64,000 nt of DNA, taken from NCBI GenBank assembly GCA_002408085.1, contig DHQL01000007.1, positions 564,259 to 628,258 on the forward strand. Direction: 5' to 3'. Both the position numbers and the translations under genes were made by a program. Below are positions 7,674 through 17,327 of the stretch, piece by piece. Every line of letters begins with the position of its first letter. Positions within the stretch are counted from its first letter, which is position 1. The notes beneath the pieces are model-generated. The model saw nothing but the letters and a program-made list of their open reading frames with translations. It made no database searches and was not told the DNA's origin. The stretch comes from Spirochaeta sp. UBA5339 (GTDB taxonomy: Bacteria; Spirochaetota; Spirochaetia; DSM-2461).

Positions 7674-10070
7674 TTGAAAAACGAATACCACATTTTACTG
7701 CCTGAAAGTGATAAAAAGATAAAGTCAGGACATATCAAACTCGGCGGAGAGAGTCCGGCGGGAGAGAGTCTCAGTTTTACCAACTACTATATGGAGAGAA
7801 ACGGCAAACCCTTCTTCGGTATCTGCGGTGAGTTCCATTACAGCCGTTACGACCGCAGCCTCTGGGAGGACGAGATCGTCAAGATGAAGATGAACGGTGT
7901 GAATATCGTCTCCACCTATGTCTTCTGGAATCATCATGAAGAGATCCGGGGCAGCTGGGAGTGGTCCGGAAACAAGGACCTCAGATCCTTTGTGGAGCTC
8001 TGCGGCAGACACGGCCTCTACTTTATTGTCCGGATCGGCCCATTCAACCATGGAGAGGTCCGGAACGGAGGTCTCCCCGACTGGCTTTACGGCCTGCCCT
8101 GCGAGATCCGGTCCAACGACGAGGATTACCTTGCCCTGGTACATGTGCTCTACGCCCGGATAGCAGAGCAGATCAAGGGACTCTACTACAAGGACGGCGG
8201 ACCGATTATCGGGACCCAGATTGAGAACGAACACAACCACTCCGCCGCCGTATGGACCCAGACCAGCGGAACCGCCGATCAGTGGATGACCACCGGAACC
8301 GACGGAGAGGACCATCTGATCCGCCTGAAAGAGATTGCCCGGGACTGCGGCATCGACACTCCCTTATATACCTGTACCGCATGGGGCGGAGCGTCCACTC
8401 CCGCCGAAGAGATGCTTCCCCTCTGGGGGGGCTATGCCTACTGGCCCTGGATCTACTACGAAAACGACATTGATCCCTCCAGGCCCCATCCGCCTACTCC
8501 CGAGTACATCTTCCGGGACAAGCACAACAACGCCATTCCCAGGTCCTACAACTTCGAACCCAGGTACACTCCCGAGGACTACCCCTACGCCTGCTGCGAG
8601 ATGGGCGGAGGCATGACCCAGTTCTACAAGTACCGTTTCAAGCTGCCTTATGTCAGCGTACCGGCGATGAGCGTGATTAAGGTGGCCGAGGGCTGCAACT
8701 TCCTGGGATACTATATGTTCCACGGAGGCTCCAATCCCAAGGGGAAACGGGACCTCTATCTTAACGACAGCGCCACACCCAAGATCTCCTATGACTTCAG
8801 CGCCATGATCGGTGAATTCGGCCAGGTTAGAGAGTCATACAGAAGGACCAAGCTGCTCCACTACTTCTTCAGCAGCTTTGAAGATGAGTTCAGCCGGACG
8901 GCTACAACACTGCCTGAAAATGCCGGAGATATGAGTCCCGAAGACACCGAGCCTCTGCGCTACTCCTGCCGGTCTGCAGGGGGACGCGGTTTTATCTTTA
9001 TCAATAACTTTCAGGACCACCTGCAGCTTCCCGCCCGTGAGGGCCTGCGCATGACCGTAGAGAGTTCTGACGGGTCCGTGACCATTCCCGAAGAGGGAGG
9101 CTTTTCCATTGGAGAGGACAGCTTCTGCATCCTCCCCTTCCGTTTCAAAATGGGAGCCGCCGAACTCCGCTATGCCACGGCGCAGATGGTGACCCGTCTC
9201 AGTATGGGCGGGAAGGAGTACTTCTTCTTCCTTGTTCCGGAGGGAATGGAAGGGGAGTTCTGCTTTGAGGCTTCCGGTGTAAAAGAGATCACCGGGGCTT
9301 TCACCGATTCCGGCAGCAGCCTGATTGTAAAAGCCGGTTCCGGGAAGCTCTTCGAGATGACCGACAGTGAGGGGCAGACCTTTGTGATCTGCGCCATGAA
9401 GGACAGTGAGAGTCTGGATTTCTGGAAGACCCTTTCCTCCGACTCCAGTCCCGCCGATTACACCCGGGCCCTGCCGGATGCTCCCGTTGAGAGGGTCTAT
9501 ATGACCTCCGGAAGCCTGATGGACTTCGGAAGCAGCCTCAAGGTTGAATCTACCGGGGATGAGAAGGTCTCTCTGAAGGTCTTCCCCGACTTTGAGAAGC
9601 CCCCCGTTGCGGGCGGCAGAAGTCTTGAGGGCAGAAGGAGCGAAGGTCCGGGAATGGACTCCCTTTTTACCGAGTACTCCCTGTCTCTTCCCGCGAAAAA
9701 GGTCGTTCCCCCGGTGGAGTACCGTTCTCCGGACAAGGCAATCCTCAGTTTTACGGAGAATATGTTCGAGGGAGTCAAGGAGCTTCTACTCAGGATCAGC
9801 TACAGCGGAGACATCGGTTATGCCTATATAGACGGAGATCTGATCAACGACAACTTCAGCAACGGCACGGACTGGGAGATCGGTCTGATGCAGTTTAAGG
9901 AGAGGCTGGTCCGTGACGGGCTCTACCTCTACATCTCTCCCAATATGGTGGGGGCCACCGTAAAGAGCAATACCACCATGGCCGGATGGAGTGTTGACGC
10001 CGACGAGGTTATCGCACAGATCAGCTCCATAGAAGTTGTTCCCGTCTATGAGGCGGAGTTTAAACTGTAG
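7674..10070 (+). CDS. Glycoside hydrolase family 35 beta-galactosidase
   Basis: This 798-residue enzyme should release terminal beta-galactose from oligosaccharides. The N-terminal TIM barrel has the GH35 hallmarks GEFHYSRYDRSLWEDEI and VRIGPFNHGE. The acid/base is in GTQIENEHNH (Glu186 by analogy with human GLB1) and the likely nucleophile is Glu309 in CCEMGGGMTQFY. The C-terminal half is beta-rich and includes a late jelly-roll-like segment. The TTG start is chosen because CAGGAG lies 7 nt upstream. There is no signal peptide, so action is cytoplasmic on imported sugar. It follows the YesM/YesN pair and probably belongs to the same regulon. Specificity could be for pectic galactan side chains rather than lactose. 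Confidence 0.9.
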   Translation: MKNEYHILLPESDKKIKSGHIKLGGESPAGESLSFTNYYMERNGKPFFGICGEFHYSRYDRSLWEDEIVKMKMNGVNIVSTYVFWNHHEEIRGSWEWSGNKDLRSFVELCGRHGLYFIVRIGPFNHGEVRNGGLPDWLYGLPCEIRSNDEDYLALVHVLYARIAEQIKGLYYKDGGPIIGTQIENEHNHSAAVWTQTSGTADQWMTTGTDGEDHLIRLKEIARDCGIDTPLYTCTAWGGASTPAEEMLPLWGGYAYWPWIYYENDIDPSRPHPPTPEYIFRDKHNNAIPRSYNFEPRYTPEDYPYACCEMGGGMTQFYKYRFKLPYVSVPAMSVIKVAEGCNFLGYYMFHGGSNPKGKRDLYLNDSATPKISYDFSAMIGEFGQVRESYRRTKLLHYFFSSFEDEFSRTATTLPENAGDMSPEDTEPLRYSCRSAGGRGFIFINNFQDHLQLPAREGLRMTVESSDGSVTIPEEGGFSIGEDSFCILPFRFKMGAAELRYATAQMVTRLSMGGKEYFFFLVPEGMEGEFCFEASGVKEITGAFTDSGSSLIVKAGSGKLFEMTDSEGQTFVICAMKDSESLDFWKTLSSDSSPADYTRALPDAPVERVYMTSGSLMDFGSSLKVESTGDEKVSLKVFPDFEKPPVAGGRSLEGRRSEGPGMDSLFTEYSLSLPAKKVVPPVEYRSPDKAILSFTENMFEGVKELLLRISYSGDIGYAYIDGDLINDNFSNGTDWEIGLMQFKERLVRDGLYLYISPNMVGATVKSNTTMAGWSVDADEVIAQISSIEVVPVYEAEFKL

Positions 10071-10102
10071 ACATTTGTTCCCGGCCTCAATAGGATTGAA
10101 TC

Positions 10103-11023
10103 ATGAAGAACATCATGATTTTCGGCATCGGCGGAATCGGAGGCTACCTGGGGGCCATGATCGGTTCCCGGCTTCCTGAAGCCTCATTGACCTTTATCGC
10201 CCGTGGGAAACATCTGGAGGCCATAAAAGAGAAGGGACTCCGTTTTGTAAGAGAGGGGGAGGAGGACCGTGTTATCCGTCCCGCTCTGGCCGCAGTCTCT
10301 GCAGCAGCGGCAGGAGTTCAGGACCTTGTCTTTATCTGCGTAAAGTCCTATGACCTGGCCGCCGCCTGCAGGGAGATCGCTCCCTGTGTCGGGCCGGATA
10401 CCATTGTCGTGCCCGTTCTGAACGGAATGGATATTCACGGGAGAATCAGGGAGCACCTGTCCGAGGGAGTTCTTCTCTCCGGAGCCACCTATGTCTCCGC
10501 CTATATTTCAGGCCCCGGAGTGGTGCGCTTTCAGACGGGACGGGAGGTTTTTGTTCTGGGCAAAAGCCCCGACTGCCCGGATTTTGACCCCTCCGGATTT
10601 CTCTCCTTTATGGAAGAGGCCGGAGTCAACTGCTCCTGGTTTGACGATCCCCGCCCCGCCATCTGGCGGAAGTACCTCTTTATCTCTCCCTACAGCATGG
10701 TCGGCGCCTGGAGCGGAAAGACCATGGGCGCTCTTCTTGAGGACCCTGAACTGAAAGATACTGTGGACAGTATTCAGAGAGAGGTCTATGCGGTGGGCCT
10801 GGCTTCCGGAGTCGATCTGGAAGAGAGTGATGTAAAGGATGCGGAGAACTTTGCAGCGGGCCTCGACTATTCCACAACCACATCCTTTCAGAGGGACTAT
10901 GCCGATCCTGTCAGGAAGAATGAACTGGATCTCTACGGCGGCGCCGTTGTCAGACTGGGAGAGTCCCTGGGAGTTGAGACCCCTGTTGCCGGTCGGATCT
11001 ATGGAGAGCTGAAGAACCGCTAG
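10103..11023 (+). CDS. 2-dehydropantoate 2-reductase family protein (PanE/ApbA)
   Basis: This 306-residue NAD(P)-dependent reductase has the Rossmann motif GIGGIGGYLG (residues 8-17). The CVKSYD and PVLNGMD segments match the PanE lysine and asparagine regions, and the C-terminal helical domain contains WRKYLFISP. PanE makes pantoate for coenzyme A, but many paralogues act on other ketoacids. Its position 32 nt after the GH35 gene suggests this copy could have a sugar-related role. The family assignment is firm; the pantothenate role is not, so no symbol is given. Confidence 0.85.
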   Translation: MKNIMIFGIGGIGGYLGAMIGSRLPEASLTFIARGKHLEAIKEKGLRFVREGEEDRVIRPALAAVSAAAAGVQDLVFICVKSYDLAAACREIAPCVGPDTIVVPVLNGMDIHGRIREHLSEGVLLSGATYVSAYISGPGVVRFQTGREVFVLGKSPDCPDFDPSGFLSFMEEAGVNCSWFDDPRPAIWRKYLFISPYSMVGAWSGKTMGALLEDPELKDTVDSIQREVYAVGLASGVDLEESDVKDAENFAAGLDYSTTTSFQRDYADPVRKNELDLYGGAVVRLGESLGVETPVAGRIYGELKNR

Positions 11024-11096
11024 TTCTCAGGGTGTTCAGATTCTTTTAATTGCATGATTCCGGTTCTGTTTCTATGCTTACTGGTGGAGAAGCCCA

Positions 11097-13361
11097 ATGA
11101 CACTGCCCAAATATCTTCTGCTCTTTATAACCGCACTTTTCGTCCTCTTTCCTGCCGGTGCTCAGGAGATCCCGGCATCTGAAGCCGGTTCTCCTGATGA
11201 AAGTGATGGCACTGATACACCTGTTATCGCTCTGGTCCTCCAGGGAGGCGGCGCTCTGGGTATTGCCCATATTGCCGTGATTGATGAGATTGAGAGACTG
11301 GGAATTCCAATCGATATGGTTGTCGGTACAAGCATGGGCGCCATTGTGGGGGGACTCTATTCGGCGGGATACACTCCCGCGGAGCTTGAGGCTCTGATCG
11401 GTGACACCGACTGGATGCAGCTCTTTATACCCGATCCTCCTTATTATAAAAAGAGCATCCATCAGCGCTATGATGAGTCCCGTTATATCTCCTTCAGCTT
11501 CTCCAGAACCGGGGAATCCACGGCCAGGGGGCTGATCTCCGACAGAAATATCCTTGCCTATATGGACCGGCTGACTCTGGATTTTCCAGACAATATGGAT
11601 TTTGATACCCTTCCCCGGAAGTTCCGTGCGGTAGCCCTTGATATAAACACCAGTGAGAAGGTCGTTATCGGGGAGGGTTCCCTGACCGATGCCATGAGGG
11701 CCAGCATGGGGATTCCCGGCTTCTTCGCCCCCTATGAGCTGGACGGCAGCATTCTTGTGGACGGCGGTGTCGTGGACAACCTTCCCATCGAGGTCGCCCG
11801 GGACCTGGGGGCCGACTATATTATCGCCGTTCAGCTGAGCGGCGGTATGGACTATACTCCCGAAGAGCTGAAGAGTTCTCCCCTCTCATCGGTAGCCAGG
11901 GCCATCGATCTCCTTCTCTATCAGAACGTAAAACATCAGCTGGACATGGCCGACTTTGTTCTTGATATTGATCTGACCGGGTATCAGCCGGCGGACTTTG
12001 GGAAGGGAGATGAGATTCTTGAGCGGGGGAGGATTGCTGTTGAAGAGAGTGCCGACGGGTTTCTGAAAGTCCGGGATGAGGTGCTGGTGTTTGGAACTTC
12101 TTCAGAACTCAGGGAGTATCCGGTTCCTCCTGTGGCCGGGGTAAGGATCGAGGGCGCATCAGCCAGAGACCTGAAGAGAATAGAACCCCTTCTGAAGCCC
12201 TTTGAGGGGAACTATCCCGACGAAGAGATTATCGAGACCCTTGTGAATGAACTTACCTCAAGCGGCCACTATGAAACGGTGCGGATCAGCCGGGAACTGA
12301 CCCGGGAGGGTGAGTCGGATCTTGTGCTCTCTCTTAAAAAGAATAATAGAACCAACAGCTTTAATGTGGGTGTTCTTTCGGGCTCCACCTATTCGGGAAA
12401 TGTGATGAGCCGGGAAGTCTTCTCCGGAGCCGTGATCCTGAGGGACCTTCTGATACCCGATTCAAAGTGGACCTTCGGTTTTCAGATGAGCGATGCTCCC
12501 GGATTAAGCTTCGGCTATCTCCAGTACCGGAAGCCTTTCTATCTGAATCTCTCCTATTCTCTCTCAACGGACATCACCCTCTTTCCATCGGGAGACAGCG
12601 GCTCCTTCCAGCTCAGAACAAACCGGGGAGAGCTGGCCCTTGGGGTGAATCCGGCCAATATCTTTAATATCTTTGCGGGAGCGGTCTTCGACGCCTCCAC
12701 TCCCAGAGATGCCTACGATGAAATTCCCGCAGGAATTCTGGAGACCCCTCTGGCCCTGCTGCATACACGCTTCGAGGTTCTCACTCTGGACAGCTTTATC
12801 TTTCCCGAAAGAGGCGTTCACAGCAGTACCGGCCTCTACTCCCACTTCGGCGGGACATCCGGGAGGGACGGCTTTTACGTCCTTGATACCTTCGGGACTC
12901 TTGCCCTGCCCGTTTCAGGATCCCTCTCCTTTGAGCTGGAGTGGCAGCTGGGAACTGACTTTTCCATAGAGGGCGACAGCAGCAGGTCCGCTCCAGCCCT
13001 ATATAAACCTGTCCTCTCAAACAGGAGGATGTTTCCGGGAGTTCTGGACTACAGTGATCAGTACGGAAGCTATGTGGGGGGGATAAGCATGCTCTGGAAA
13101 TACAACTTCAGCGCCCGGTCCGGGGAGATCCTCTTTCCCGTCTACGCCCTAGCCCAGGGAGCCGTCGGTTTTGCCTTTCAGGACAGTGCCCAGTTCCGAA
13201 GCCCTATGGACTCACTCTCCTGGCACGCCGCCCTGGGAGGCGGAGTCCGTCTGACCGATGCCTTCGGTGTGATGATGAGAATCGGACCCTGGGCCGGATC
13301 GGATCACAGGGTTAAACCCTATATTGCCATTGATATCGGGTCATTCGGCATCAGAAACTGA
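11097..13361 (+). CDS. Patatin-like phospholipase with Omp85-type barrel (type Vd autotransporter-like)
   Basis: The 754-residue protein starts with a Sec signal peptide ending near PAGAQ. A patatin domain follows with the oxyanion loop GGGALG, the nucleophile elbow GTSMG (Ser79) and the DGG motif (Asp222). A POTRA-like segment (about 345-425) precedes a C-terminal beta-barrel of the surface-antigen/Omp85 type. This order matches PlpD of Pseudomonas and FplA of Fusobacterium, in which a phospholipase is carried to the cell surface by its own barrel. Its last 21 nt overlap the end of the convergent ABC exporter gene. GGAG precedes the ATG. Lipase activity is predicted from the intact Ser-Asp dyad. 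Confidence 0.88.
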   Translation: MTLPKYLLLFITALFVLFPAGAQEIPASEAGSPDESDGTDTPVIALVLQGGGALGIAHIAVIDEIERLGIPIDMVVGTSMGAIVGGLYSAGYTPAELEALIGDTDWMQLFIPDPPYYKKSIHQRYDESRYISFSFSRTGESTARGLISDRNILAYMDRLTLDFPDNMDFDTLPRKFRAVALDINTSEKVVIGEGSLTDAMRASMGIPGFFAPYELDGSILVDGGVVDNLPIEVARDLGADYIIAVQLSGGMDYTPEELKSSPLSSVARAIDLLLYQNVKHQLDMADFVLDIDLTGYQPADFGKGDEILERGRIAVEESADGFLKVRDEVLVFGTSSELREYPVPPVAGVRIEGASARDLKRIEPLLKPFEGNYPDEEIIETLVNELTSSGHYETVRISRELTREGESDLVLSLKKNNRTNSFNVGVLSGSTYSGNVMSREVFSGAVILRDLLIPDSKWTFGFQMSDAPGLSFGYLQYRKPFYLNLSYSLSTDITLFPSGDSGSFQLRTNRGELALGVNPANIFNIFAGAVFDASTPRDAYDEIPAGILETPLALLHTRFEVLTLDSFIFPERGVHSSTGLYSHFGGTSGRDGFYVLDTFGTLALPVSGSLSFELEWQLGTDFSIEGDSSRSAPALYKPVLSNRRMFPGVLDYSDQYGSYVGGISMLWKYNFSARSGEILFPVYALAQGAVGFAFQDSAQFRSPMDSLSWHAALGGGVRLTDAFGVMMRIGPWAGSDHRVKPYIAIDIGSFGIRN

Positions 13362-15173
13362 AAACTGACTGTTATACAGTCCATGGTAGAAGCCTCCGGC
13401 CTCCATCAGCTCCCTGTGATGTCCCCGTTCGATAATCTTCCCGTCCTTCATCACAAGAATCATATCCGCATTGACGATGGTGCTCAGGCGGTGGGCGATC
13501 ACAAAGCTGGTCCGTCCCTCCATCAGCCGGAGCATGCCCTCCTGAATATGAATCTCCGTCCGGGTATCGACGCTGGATGTGGCCTCATCCAGGATCAGGA
13601 TTGAAGGGTCCGAGAGAATGGCCCGGGCAATGGCCAGAAGCTGGCGCTGTCCCTGGCTGAGTCCCGCACCGTCCTCTGTTAGAACCGTATCATAGCCCTT
13701 CGGCATACGGTGGATAAACTGGTGGGCGTTGGCCAGTTCAGCCGCCTGTCTGATCTCCTCATCACTGGCATCAAGACGGCCGAAGCGGATGTTCTCCCTG
13801 ATGGTTCCTGTAAAGAGAAAGCTGTCCTGCAGGACAATTCCCAGATTACGGCGGAGGTCGTTCTTTTTCAGGGTTCTTATTTCAAGGCCGTCGATGGAGA
13901 TCTCTCCCCGGTGGTAGTCGTAGAACCGGGTAAGCAGGTTGATAATTGTTGTTTTTCCCGCCCCTGTGGGGCCGACCAGGGCGATGGTCTGTCCCGGCTT
14001 CGCCTCCAGATCGATTCCCTTCAGAACCGGAACATCCTCCACATAGCGGAAGTGGACATCCCTGAACTCCACATGACCCTTCACCTCCTTCAGAGGGAGG
14101 GCATCGGGGCTGTCATCAAACTCCGGAGTCTCGTCGAGGACCGTAAAGACTCTCTCCGCACCGGCTATGGCCGACTGGATCATGGTGTAGAGCTGGGCCA
14201 CCTGGTTCAGGGGCCGTGAAAACTGACGGGAGTAGTTCAGAAAGGCCGCAATGGTTCCCACCGAAACCATGCCGTAGAGGGCCATAACCCCGCCGGCAAA
14301 GGCTGTGACGGCGTAGTTCAGGTTGTTCATCATATTCATCAGGGGCCCCATCAGGCCCGATGTGATATTGGCCTTGTTGGAAGCCTTGCGCAGCTGTTCA
14401 TTGGTTTTGGTAAAGCTGCGGAGAAGGGCCTCCTCCTTTGTGTAGGACCGGATGACCTGATGTCCCGAAATGCTCTCCTCTATCATACCGTTCAGTTCAC
14501 CAAGGTAGCGCTGTCTGTCACGGAAGCCCTTGCGGGTGCTGCCGGCAATTTTCTTTGTGAGCAGGATCAGCAGGGGGATGGTACAGAGGCAGATCAGGGC
14601 CAGCTGCCAGTTGATAATCAGCATTACTGCGCCCACCGAAAGGATGGTGAAGAGGGCGGAGAGAATTTCCAGAACACTGACGGCAATGGTATTGCTGATA
14701 TTATCGATATCGTTTGTCACCCGGCTCATCATCTCTCCGGTAGAGCGGGTATCGAAGTATCTTATGGTAAGGGTCTGGAATTTGGCGAAGATCTCCTTCC
14801 GGAGCTGGTAGACCACCTTCTGGGATACCGAGGCCATAATCCACTGCTGCAGCAGGGTCAGGGCGGAGGCACCGAAAAAGACCAGGCCCATCAGGGCAAG
14901 GAGTTTTGCCAGGGCAGGAAAGTCAACGGAACCGCTTAAACAGCTGTCGATGGCCACCTTCATCAGCCAGGGCCCTGCGGTATTCAGCAGGGATGTAACA
15001 ATCACAATAAAGAAGACCAGAACCAGTCCCGCCCTCTGGGCTCTGAGATAAGCCCAGAGGCGCCTCAGGGTGCTCTTCACATCGGAGGCCTTCTCTTTTT
15101 TACCATGAAAGGGGCCGGGACCGCGTCCGCCGGGACCGAGGGAGGGCTGTATCTCTCTTTTTTCGGAACTCAC
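13341..15173 (-). CDS. ABC exporter half-transporter, catalytically complete subunit
   Basis: The 610-residue protein fuses six membrane spans to an ATPase domain. The Walker A is GPTGAGKTT, the signature LSQGQRQ, and the Walker B LILDEATSSVD with a normal catalytic Glu. The GTG start (15171-15173) overlaps the TGA stop of the upstream half-transporter in GTGA and has AGGGGAGG before it; a longer upstream reading would begin inside the partner gene. The pair resembles heterodimeric multidrug or lipid exporters (TM287/288, LmrCD, BmrCD). The N-terminal extension is rich in Gly and Pro. The substrate is unknown. Confidence 0.92.
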   Translation of the reverse strand: MSSEKREIQPSLGPGGRGPGPFHGKKEKASDVKSTLRRLWAYLRAQRAGLVLVFFIVIVTSLLNTAGPWLMKVAIDSCLSGSVDFPALAKLLALMGLVFFGASALTLLQQWIMASVSQKVVYQLRKEIFAKFQTLTIRYFDTRSTGEMMSRVTNDIDNISNTIAVSVLEILSALFTILSVGAVMLIINWQLALICLCTIPLLILLTKKIAGSTRKGFRDRQRYLGELNGMIEESISGHQVIRSYTKEEALLRSFTKTNEQLRKASNKANITSGLMGPLMNMMNNLNYAVTAFAGGVMALYGMVSVGTIAAFLNYSRQFSRPLNQVAQLYTMIQSAIAGAERVFTVLDETPEFDDSPDALPLKEVKGHVEFRDVHFRYVEDVPVLKGIDLEAKPGQTIALVGPTGAGKTTIINLLTRFYDYHRGEISIDGLEIRTLKKNDLRRNLGIVLQDSFLFTGTIRENIRFGRLDASDEEIRQAAELANAHQFIHRMPKGYDTVLTEDGAGLSQGQRQLLAIARAILSDPSILILDEATSSVDTRTEIHIQEGMLRLMEGRTSFVIAHRLSTIVNADMILVMKDGKIIERGHHRELMEAGGFYHGLYNSQFSVSDAE

Positions 15174-16930
15174 GGCTGTGCCTCCCCTGATATCTGGGAG
15201 CTGTAGATCTCCCGGTAGAGGCTGCATTCGGCAAGAAGCTCCTCGTGTGTGCCCGAGCCGGCCAGGCAGCCGTCATCCAGAACGAGAATTCTGTCGGCAT
15301 CGATAATGCCCGAGATCCTCTGGGTAACAATCAGCAGGGTTCTCTCCTCTCCCTCGGACTTGAGGGCACTGAATATTTTCCGTTCGGTTTCCATATCAAC
15401 GGCGCTGGTGGCATCGTCGAGAATCACGACTGGGGCCATCTTAGAGAGGGCCCTGGCAATGGATATCCTCTGTTTCTGTCCCCCCGAAAAGTTGACTCCA
15501 CGCTGGTTTATCTCCGTGTCCCAGGCCTCCGGCTGTCCCTCGATAAAGGAGGATATATTTGCCGTGGATGCGGATTCCTTCATCAATGAATCGAGTCCGC
15601 TCTGCTTATCACTGTCGTAGTGAAAAAGAATATTCTCCCTGACCGTTCCGGAGAAGAGAATTGTTTTCTGGGAGACTACTGCGATGCGGCATCTGAGATC
15701 CTTCAGGGGGTAGGAGGATATCTCCCTGCCGTTCAGGAGTATGCTGCCGCTGTCTATATCGTAGAACCGCGGAATTAGATCCATCAGTGTGGACTTGCCT
15801 GAACCTGTGGCGCCGATAATGCCGATGGTCTCTCCGGGATTAACGGTAAAGGATATGTTTTTCAGAACAGGATCACTCTTGTCATTGTAGGAGAAGCTGA
15901 CATCACGGAATTCAATCTTCCCTTCAGACTCCGACATGGTTTGATTCGTGGCCTGCCGCGCCTTCGGGAGGTCTTCTGGGCGGTCTTTCACATCGGGCTC
16001 ACTCTCCAGAATATCTCTGATTCTGATGGCCGAAGCCTGAGCACGGGAGAAGCGCATTACAAGATCGCTGAACATCAACAGCGAGAAAAGGAGCTGCCTC
16101 AGATAGTTGATAAAGGCGATCAGCGCACCGATCTGCAGGGCTCCGAAGTCCACCAGCTTTGCCCCGTACCAGAGGGCCGCAAGGATTCCCGCATTCAGCA
16201 GGATCTGGGCCGCGGGATTCATAAAGGCCACTGCCCTTGTCGCCCGGACGGTTATCTCCCTGAGGGACTCATTGGAATTGTTGAACTTCTCCGACTCATA
16301 CTCCTCCCGCACAAAGGCCTTGATCAGCCGTTTGCCCGACAGGTTCTCCTTGAGTCTTGTGTTCAGAAGGTCCAGGCTCTGCTGTACCTTAAGGAAGAGT
16401 GGGAAGGAGATCCTGACGAGCAGTGCTATCACAAGTACAAGAAGGGGGACGAAGATAACAAAGAGGGTGGAGAGCCTGCGGCTGATGATTATGCCCATTA
16501 CAAGGCTTCCTATTATCTGCAGAGGGGCCCTGATCCGGAGCATCATTCGGGAGACCTCTTCAAGCTGTGTCACGTCATTTGTCAGGCGGGTAATCAGGTT
16601 TCCCGTACCCAGTCTGTCGATATTTCCATGGGAGAGGTCCATTATCTTTGCATAGAGATCACTCCTCAGATCGGCGCCGAGTCCTGTGGCGGCAATGCTG
16701 GATAGGGCAGAGCAGGCAGCGCCTCCCACCAGGGCCAGGGCCGTGTAGAGCACCATCCGTCCGCCGGAAGCGAGAACCAGGGACAGGTCATTCATTACGA
16801 TGCCTTCATCCACAATCCGTGCCATTACAGCAGGGAGCATCAGGTCCATAAAGACCTCAAGGAGCATCATAAGGGGAGCAATCATGGCAACAAGCCGGTA
16901 TTTATTGAAGTATTGCAGTATCAGTTTCAT
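15170..16930 (-). CDS. ABC exporter half-transporter, degenerate-site subunit
   Basis: The 586-residue protein has six membrane spans followed by an ATPase with Walker A GATGSGKST and signature FSGGQKQRIS. The Walker B reads VILDDATSAVD: the catalytic glutamate is replaced by Asp. This is the usual sign of the degenerate site in heterodimeric type IV ABC exporters, and the next gene supplies the intact partner. The two genes are translationally coupled by a 4-nt overlap. The complex should export drugs, lipids or peptides across the inner membrane. Confidence 0.92.
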   Translation of the reverse strand: MKLILQYFNKYRLVAMIAPLMMLLEVFMDLMLPAVMARIVDEGIVMNDLSLVLASGGRMVLYTALALVGGAACSALSSIAATGLGADLRSDLYAKIMDLSHGNIDRLGTGNLITRLTNDVTQLEEVSRMMLRIRAPLQIIGSLVMGIIISRRLSTLFVIFVPLLVLVIALLVRISFPLFLKVQQSLDLLNTRLKENLSGKRLIKAFVREEYESEKFNNSNESLREITVRATRAVAFMNPAAQILLNAGILAALWYGAKLVDFGALQIGALIAFINYLRQLLFSLLMFSDLVMRFSRAQASAIRIRDILESEPDVKDRPEDLPKARQATNQTMSESEGKIEFRDVSFSYNDKSDPVLKNISFTVNPGETIGIIGATGSGKSTLMDLIPRFYDIDSGSILLNGREISSYPLKDLRCRIAVVSQKTILFSGTVRENILFHYDSDKQSGLDSLMKESASTANISSFIEGQPEAWDTEINQRGVNFSGGQKQRISIARALSKMAPVVILDDATSAVDMETERKIFSALKSEGEERTLLIVTQRISGIIDADRILVLDDGCLAGSGTHEELLAECSLYREIYSSQISGEAQP

Positions 16931-17091
16931 TTTATTCCACAGTCATATTAGGATTCCTGTCTGGTCACTGTCCATCCCCTTTTGATTTCAGAACAACCCG
17001 GTTATGTAAAAAAAATGTAAAACTCTTCGCTTTCGATAAAAAATGATTTATACTTAAAATAATGAACAATGGTTAATAATAGGAGGAGTGT

Positions 17092-17307
17092 ATGGATTGT
17101 GAATGCCTGGGTGGATGCCCTTTTTTTCATGACAGAATGGCCAATAAACCTGCTCTGGCCAATTTGATGAAGAAGCAGTATTGTCAGGGTGATGCTACAG
17201 ACTGTGCAAGGCACAGGATCTTTGAAACACTTGGTAAGGATGCTGTTCCATCCGACCTTTTTCCCAATCAGGTAGAAAGAGCCGACCAGATCATTGCTGC
17301 GGGCTGA
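17092..17307 (+). CDS. Small cysteine-rich conserved protein
   Basis: This 71-residue protein has a conspicuous pattern: CECLGGCPFF near the N-terminus, then KKQYCQGD and CARHRIF in the middle, and PSDLFPNQ near the end. From memory, small proteins with the same CPFF...YC...CAR spacing are scattered through anaerobes, delta-proteobacteria and spirochaetes, without a named function. The five cysteines could bind a metal or an iron-sulfur cluster, but this is inference. A strong AGGAGGAG site precedes the ATG. It stands alone between the ABC exporter and the GntR gene. Confidence 0.75.
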   Translation: MDCECLGGCPFFHDRMANKPALANLMKKQYCQGDATDCARHRIFETLGKDAVPSDLFPNQVERADQIIAAG

Positions 17308-17327
17308 CTCTGCCGGGCTGTCTCAGA

